From Druceiella hillmani (taxonomy: Eukaryota > Arthropoda > Insecta > Lepidoptera > Hepialidae), in contig JAYKKI010000038.1 in NCBI GenBank assembly GCA_039881145.1, forward strand, positions 2,553,001 through 2,617,000: a stretch of 64,000 bases of DNA, given 5' to 3'. How positions within the stretch are numbered: the first letter of the stretch is position 1; every line of letters starts with the position of its first letter. Shown here piece after piece: positions 57,881 through 64,000 of the stretch. Below the pieces are notes generated by a model. The model saw only the letters and a program-made list of their open reading frames with translations. It made no database searches and was not told the origin of the DNA. The position numbers were made by a program, and so were the translations under genes.

Positions 57881-59456
57881 ATAATGATGACAAAATATTT
57901 ACATGGTTAAGAATAATATTATAATATTATAATATATATATAATATTAACATTTGTAAAAAAGTTTAATAGAAATGCTATATACTCCTAGATATTTAGTT
58001 TTTTATTTACCTAAGTCCAGTTAGCCCTCGAATGCGAGGTTTTCCCGTACTTCAATTGATATTATATATCAATGCCTCCTGGGCTGCATTGATCGGCCAT
58101 TGTCATACAGAAATCTGAGTAAAAAGATCGAGAAAAATAAAAAGAAATTGTTTAACTCCTTTAATCCATTTTTTTGAATATTTTAAATTGTTGCCCTCGT
58201 TTTCACGAATAATTTATTTTTAAAGGAGAAAGCAGTGGATATTCAAAATTTAGACATTAATGTAAACTTCAGGATGAAAGTAACTCTTCGCAATTATGAA
58301 AAATTTCCTAAGGTCTCGCGTATTTTATAAATTCAATTAAACTAGCTTAATTCCCCGAAAATCTTTTCAGAGGATTTCCTAATATTAATACATTTACAGA
58401 AGCATCGAAGATATAGAAATGTAATAAAAATAATTAAATTTAATACGGAATATTTATGCTAAGTACTTAATTTACCTCGTCGGAAAATTATGTTAAAATT
58501 GAGAGTAACCTGCTACTTATGAATGTTGTATTTTACATTTATGGATCTATTTACAAAAATTGTTGGAACTAAATTTTCCACGCTACGATGTTTACACATC
58601 AGAAACATTATCAAAAAAATTATTCAATAATGTTTTTAATAATATATCTATGTAAAGTTTGACAACATTTTCAATCTTTCATACTGAAATTAAGACAAGA
58701 TGATGTTTATTTCTGAATATCATGGCACGTGCTTGTCATTTTGCGTGTCTTTAATTTTCCGAAATACGACAAATGATATTCAATATATTCAATAAACTGT
58801 AAAAGTGATATAAATTCAATTTTCTGTATTGAAATATTTAACAATTGTATAGGAGAGGAAAATATATTTTATGTACACAATATGTTTTAATGATAATGTA
58901 CATTATAAATATTACACCGTAACGGTATAATGCTTTACACCTTTCAAACCTCAAGACTAAAATCGAATTATTTTATACGTCCTTATCTGGAGTACGTATC
59001 CGGAGGGTCATCTTTCGAATATCACGTAATGGCGATAATCTAAATGGCTGTAGTACAAACTAATGATCACATTGTGCGGACGATTAAAGCGCAAAGCTAC
59101 GCTTGTGTATAGATAATGAGATACCCGTAGTTTACGCCCGATCGTGTGTGCGATTGCAGAAAATGTTTCCTCTCAAATCATTTTGCTCTCATATTATTCT
59201 GTTCATACTACAGAATCAGATAACCAACAAAAGCGTCACTGTTTTTTTACAGTAAATAGATCGTTAAAAGATATTTTGCAATTCATTGGGCAAGTATAAA
59301 TTTACATTTATGTGATGCTTTTTAATTGGCGTCTTTTTTAATCCTTAATCATTTAATAGAGAGTTATGATCGTGAAAAATATAAATAAAAAAATGTAATC
59401 CTATCGACTGACGTGAAAGATTTATTCGCATTAATTATTAATTAGACGCATACTTA
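57881..59456. other. AT-rich region without recognised genes
   Basis: Short (TA)n/(AAT)n runs near 57930-57955. Nothing coding is recognised. 58975-59160 is GC-richer without a motif. Confidence 0.3.
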
Positions 59457-60602
59457 ATTCCATTGTATCTTGAAGCGAACAATACAAGAAATGAGAATTT
59501 AGTGATATGACAAAATACAAGATCTTCGTCGACTCGATTCTGCAGACCCATAAAGTTTCTGTTTGCTCAAGAGACTAACGTGCTTTCAAAAAAAGAAATA
59601 AATTATATATATATAATCAGATTGCGTAGCTTCAATCTACATCATGCGTATCCGAAGGAGACAATGAAAGAAACAATAAACTTCAGTTTGCCATGGAAGA
59701 TGGTAAGATTTATAACGCAATTACAGAAATAACCTCGACTCAGTAAATATTTCAATAATTTTGATAAAGCTGAGACAGCAAGAATTTATGACAATAAATT
59801 ATCTTTTGTACCCCAGATTTTGCATGCCGCGTAAGATTTTCTTAAGTGCCTTTTACATATATTATATAAATAGCCAATCAAAGCAAGCAAGAGGGTAGGA
59901 TCAAGGGATTTTGGAACAGAATAAGAGAGCTATGCAAAAACAATTCAAAGAAGACATTAGGCTAATTATTGATAATCCAAACCAAAGGTTGGAAACACTA
60001 ATGACCTAAACACAGCTAGAAGAAATTTTGGTCACCCACAAAAAATACAAGTTTGGAGTTGGTTCAAAAGTTTAAAACTATATTAGAAACGTTGGCAAGT
60101 GGATATTTAATAGACACTATCAAAAACAAAAAATACATAATGACTTGTGATGTATTTAAGGTTGTACGATTGATATCCAATACCACCAACCGTACATAAG
60201 ATCTTAATACATGGTGCTGATGTTATGTCAAATTTTTAGTTACGCATTAGGAAATTGAGTCATGAGGCTCAAGAAGCTAATAAGAAGATATTTAAAAAAT
60301 ATTCCAAAAGTTTATTAAGAAAAAACGAATCGGGACACACTTAATAGGTTGCCTGTAGCATCAGATCTTCTAATATCAAGCATGAAAACTCTTCCCCGGC
60401 CAAGAAAACCTATTTGTAAAGAAGCTATGGAAATGCTGTTTGCTCCTTACGCTTAAAAGGATTCAGATGATAGCTTTCAAGAAAGCAGTAGTTCTGGTTC
60501 TGAATAAGTTTTATATATTATAATACCATTACTAATAGTTTTTTTATATGTTAATACTTTTAAAAGTCATTGATTTTGCCAACTTTTACGAACTTTGACC
60601 CA
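59457..60602 (+). repeat. Dispersed repeat B, copy 2
   Basis: Direct-orientation counterpart of 55708-56922, starting 3.7 kb downstream of it. Diverged by many substitutions and indels. Confidence 0.9.
60259..60507 (+). pseudogene. Repeat B protein remnant, copy 2
   Basis: Homologous to 56509-56760: MRLKKLIRRYLKN, a KKTNRDTLNRL-like piece across a frameshift, SMKTLPRPRKPI, and the tail DSDDSFQESSSSGSE with the stop conserved. An in-frame TAA near 60456 and frameshifts disable it. This copy retains an extra ASDLLISS-like segment absent from copy 1. Confidence 0.6.
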
Positions 60603-61351
60603 ACTGTGCAGCGTGACGTCAATCGGCTATCTTCTTAATTTTAACCTATCGGTATCGAATTCCACAGGTCAAACAGAATGTCAGTCAAGGAAGAGTCGCC
60701 GCTGCGAAACCTTTGGTACCATCGTTTTGTAATAGCGTCAGATATTGCTTCAGGAGCTACGTGTTAGCATACGTTACGCATAGCTTCGGCAGCAGAGTAT
60801 CCAGATTGGTACTCGTAGTCCATATTTTATGCTTGTCAACAGTGCAGCGTGTAGTTACTACCGAATCAGTGAGTATGCCGCGCCTTTATATATCTTCGAT
60901 CGTGGTCGCTTCTACAATATTTCCAATGCTAAGTAATATCAATTTTATATTAATAAAGCATTGAAATGTTACGTTACGTAACATTTCAATGATTTATTAT
61001 ATTTGAGTAAAAAATAAAGAACAAAGCGAACATTAATAAACTCTAATAGGTATAGCACCCAAGGACGGAGCGCCCGTGATGAATTTGTGTTTAAAACTTG
61101 ACCAAAACCCTTATCGAAATGTCACTTTATAATATGAATTTCACTTACGTTTTTACGAATATACATTATTCATACTTTTTAATTTTAAAATTTTAATAAA
61201 CTTTAAAATTAGTTTTATTGAAAAGTATGAACACAAGTGCACTGGATGATGAATGCATAATTTTAAGTTACACGTTTCGTTAGACGTAAAATAAACTTAT
61301 TTTAATAGAACAGAAAAAATATCTTAACAAATATTAAATTGTCTTGATAAG
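60603..61351. other. GC-richer patch, palindrome, then spacer
   Basis: 60603-60960 is noticeably less AT-rich than its surroundings, with an 83-codon frame (60713-60964) that resembles no family. It includes a TATATATC box near 60881 and an AATAAA near 60952, so an LTR-like or promoter-like fragment is conceivable, but no matching second copy or target duplication was found. Confidence 0.35.
60951..60999. repeat. Near-perfect palindrome
   Basis: The sequence is its own inverse around 60975: TAATAAAGCATTGAAATGTT at the left, AACATTTCAATGATTTATTA at the right, one mismatch per arm, centre ACGTTACGT. Confidence 0.9.
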
Positions 61352-61527
61352 CTCCACTTTGCTAATAGCCCACCATCTTTGTTAATAGCGCACCTGAAGA
61401 TGTAATACAACAAAACCTAGGTAGTGATAAAGAACTTAAAGAAAGTAGAAATAATACTACATCACGTAGTTTCATTTAATTGTGAATAATGAATTTCTAC
61501 AAAATTAACGCCAAATATATTCAATAT
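61352..61527 (+). mobile_element. PLE terminal unit, solo, with 8 bp target duplication
   Basis: A single direct unit ending at the long end (GCCAAATATATTCAATAT region). It is flanked by TTGATAAG at 61344-61351 and 61528-61535. Its inner end carries a short internal repeat (CTTTGCTAATAGCCCACC and CTTTGTTAATAGCGCACC). Confidence 0.85.
61390..61427 (+). ncRNA. Degenerate hammerhead ribozyme motif
   Basis: CTGAAGA remains, but GAAA reads CAAAAC (conserved G12 lost), stem II is shortened and the cleavage base is A. Expected inactive. Confidence 0.7.
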
Positions 61528-61535
61528 TTGATAAG

Positions 61536-62907
61536 TTTATATTATGGGAGGTATCACGCGGCTGTTTATAGCGAACTACGTACACAGTTCACGTAGTTTA
61601 ACGTTGAATCTAGACAAAGCGGAGAAAGGTACGAACAAGGCGGGAAGGATCAATAGGAAGGGGGCATGTCGTTACTCATAAATGTTAAATCATCACTCAA
61701 TGTGGCTTTAAAAATATCAGTAGTTTTAATGCAATGAAATAAGATAAATTGCATTGCAAAATATGACTGACGTACATCTTGCACCGAGCGTTCCGTAGCT
61801 TAATTGACATTCAAATTATAATATTGATAAAGAATTCCGATATTACTAAATCATGATTAATCTGATAACATTTATTAGTGTTTCTCATCACGTTACACCC
61901 TTGCAATAATTAGTATACAACTGACAAATGTACTAACCGGGAACAGAAAAACGTTATTCAGTCATATTATTATTATTACTGCTCTCAAGTAAAGAAGGCG
62001 CTAAATCCATTTTCTCGTCCCCAATTTCATTTCCAAATTTTACCAGTTACAGTAATACAAGGAAGTTGAAAGAAGCAAACTCTATCTGTGTATTATATTA
62101 TTGTTCTGGCTGTTGGGATCATTTAAAGTTATTTTGAATATATTCACATAATTTTTTTTAATATGGAATACTGAAATGACAAGATATTTCATCAATAACG
62201 TTTGGTACTCTAATATGATAGCGTAATGATAAATATCTTATTTGTAGATTAAATATGTAAAAATAAATAGGAAAGACTACTTTGCATATTTTACATGCAG
62301 TTTTTTCCGAACATTGGGTATGAGACAATCGTTCAAAAACAGTTTCTCGAGCTTTTCTTTAAAATTCAATATAACACCACGTAACAGACAAATATCTGTA
62401 CGGTATCCATACTGTGGTAATATGAAAAAAAATCAAATTCCAGTTGGGTTATTTTTATTTGTTAGTATTTTTCCAGTTAAATAAAACTTATTCAAGTTTC
62501 AAATTAAAGATTAAAAAATGGTAAAGCTATATAGACGTAACCTACAATTAAAGTCACCATGAGAGTGTTCCATTTTTACATTTCAAAGTACAAAATATAG
62601 GAATAAATAAAAATATGAACAAGAGAAAAAATATAAATAATCTAGGTTTTTCTAATCACGTAATATGAACGGGCAATTAGCGGTACAAGAGATTTTTTTC
62701 AACGGTCACATAAAATAAATTAATAAGAAGTGAGTATAAAATTTATTTAATAGATGAAATCGTAGCACTAAAAAATTTAACCGAAATAACTACACATAAA
62801 ATGACGCGGACTTTGTTGAAAACAATTATCACATCGAACTATGTACATGAATATTGCGGGGACTTTTTGAAACTTAGTAGTTTCTCAGTATACAAGTGAT
62901 ATTACAA
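61536..62907. other. AT-rich region without recognised genes
   Basis: Nothing recognised. Confidence 0.3.
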
Positions 62908-64000
62908 ATTATTGAGTTGGCTAATAAGTTTTTAACCCTTTTTTTAATTTATAAGTTATACTGAAGTAAATTTAAGTATGCACCATTATTATCTGCTACT
63001 TCTCGCCTCTACGGCGTATCTAGTTAGCACTGACGATATGCCTTTCTTATAAAATTCCGGTGACTTTGATTAAAAAAAATTTTGCGAGGTCGTTTTGGCG
63101 ATCTTCTTTGACGTCGATTTGTTTTTCACGTAAATGATTACTTAGAGACCTTAATAAATGGTAATCAGAGCGCGCAATGTTCGGCAAATGTGGTGGATAA
63201 GTGTGTAGAACCCAGCCGAGTTCCTCCAATTTATCAGGAGTACGTTTTGCAAAATGTGGTTTAGCATTATCATGTTTAAAATAAACTCGATCCTGTTGGC
63301 TATTCAATTTGTTAGCTAATCGATCCAATTGTTCATAGTAAATATCTGTATTAATTGGAGATCCCTTTGAAAGCAACTCCCAATGAATGATGCCCTTGAT
63401 ATTCCATCAGCAGCTGAGCATCACCTTTTTGGTACTTATGTCAGGTTCAGATACTGAAACTCGTTTGCGTGTATAGTTAACGTATGTAACCCACTTCACA
63501 TCGCCAGTTAATAACTGATTCAGCCAGTCGACTGATCAACTCAGCACTGAAAGTGATATGATGACAACTCGTGGGGTATCCACACACCGTATTTTGAAAA
63601 TTTTCCCAATTCATCCAAATGTGTTTCTATGGTGCCATCACTGTGTGCAGTGTAGTTCATCTGCCAATTGACGAGTCATCAGTCGAGGATCCTCCTCAAT
63701 TAGACGTCGTAATCATGAACGTCCAATTCAACAGGCCTTCCGGTACGCGGTTCGATCTCAAGATCGTAGTCCTCATTCCTGAACTTTCTGAACCAAATCT
63801 TTGCCGTCGCGTAAGATACTGTAGACTCGCCCATCGCATGATATACATTATTTGTGACAGTTTTTGCATCGTGACCAAGACAAAATTCGTAAAATAATAG
63901 AATATATATTTGATATCAATTTAAATCTATTATCTTTTATGTAATTCACTTAAAGCTTCGGCGCTAAATGTTATCCACTGTCTGCACTTTGGCCTATTTA
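62908..64000 (-). pseudogene. Mariner (D34D) transposase pseudogene, running off the window
   Basis: Minus strand. The helix-turn-helix begins near 63895 with EFCLGHDAKTVTNNVYHAMG, then STVSYATAKIWFRKFRNEDY and EPRTGRPVELD. LIEEDPRLMTRQLADEL follows in another frame near 63700-63655. The catalytic part has LTGDVKWVTYVNYTRKR (first Asp, near 63500) and KVMLS. HWELLSKGSPINTDIYYEQL, then VYFKHDNAKPH (second Asp), lead to SDYHLLRSLSNHLREK (third Asp). The second and third Asp are 34 residues apart, the classical mariner spacing. The 3' terminus lies near 62908-62935 (TTATTGAGTTGGCTAATAAG). Several stops and frameshifts are present. The 5' terminus is beyond, or at, the window edge. Confidence 0.92.

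Noticed and set aside
60763..60980. Solo LTR (TG...CA ends, TATA box, AATAAA)
   Set aside because: TG and CA ends are easy to find by chance, the flanks do not form a target duplication, and no second copy is present.

Overview
This 64 kb window is AT-rich eukaryotic DNA, most likely from an arthropod and probably an insect. The repeat complement supports this: mariner/Tc1-type transposons of several lineages, an RTE-clade LINE matching the HmRTE-type endonuclease/reverse transcriptase, a jockey-like LINE, a Helitron helicase fragment, a hAT (ZBED5-like) transposase, a KRBA2/Ginger-type integrase, tRNA-derived SINEs and a Penelope-like element (PLE). I recognise no intact host gene, rRNA or functional tRNA. 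Almost every recognisable coding stretch is a decayed transposon, so the window reads as repeat-rich intergenic, intronic or heterochromatic DNA.

Layout. 1-1.3 kb: copy 1 of dispersed repeat A. 1.36-3.96 kb: a degenerate 8-10 bp minisatellite (core TTCGTGACAC) that flips orientation near 3.61 kb. 4.03-7.26 kb: a hAT pseudogene split by a nearly intact DD41D mariner at 4767-6070. 7.26-8.2 kb: an integrase pseudogene on the minus strand. 8.4-8.5 kb: a palindrome cluster. 11.2-12.2 kb and 15.5 kb: small dispersed repeats. 19.9-21.1 kb: a mariner relic. 25.2-25.45 kb: a fold-back element. 28.3-29.3 kb: copy 2 of repeat A. 29.7 kb: a SINE. 33.2-33.8 kb: another mariner relic. 34.67-34.84 kb: two adjacent long hairpins. 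38.1-38.6 kb: a Helitron helicase remnant. 39.5-40.76 kb: a short PLE coding a GIY-YIG endonuclease. 42.5-43.6 and 45.4-45.9 kb: two blocks of a ~165 bp satellite. 47.0-48.1 kb: an RTE LINE. 49.4-51.3 kb: a jockey-like LINE on the minus strand. 53.0-53.17 kb: a 33 bp tandem repeat. 55.7-56.9 and 59.5-60.6 kb: two copies of repeat B, with a formerly coding, serine/acidic-tailed protein. 57.7 kb: an antisense SINE. 62.9-64 kb: a mariner relic running off the window.

The most notable system is a hammerhead-ribozyme-bearing PLE family with six insertions: 11803-11955, 30373-30637, 33005-33117, 39498-40757, 41731-41983 and 61352-61527. Its terminal units carry a complete type I hammerhead core (stem I CCAC/GTGG, CTGAAGA, stem II GTTGT/ACAAC, GAA, stem III ACC/GGT, cleavage C). 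Five of the six insertions have visible target-site duplications of 8-13 bp. Three are head-to-head inverted pairs of the unit, and one of these encloses the GIY-YIG endonuclease ORF. Four copies share the same abrupt short end, CACAATTAAATG (one with a single substitution), so the paired form looks like a defined structure, not random truncation.

Local inverted duplications recur across the window (integrase 7675-7747, jockey 49487-49545, hairpins at 34.7 kb and several others). This suggests template switching or fold-back synthesis is common here.
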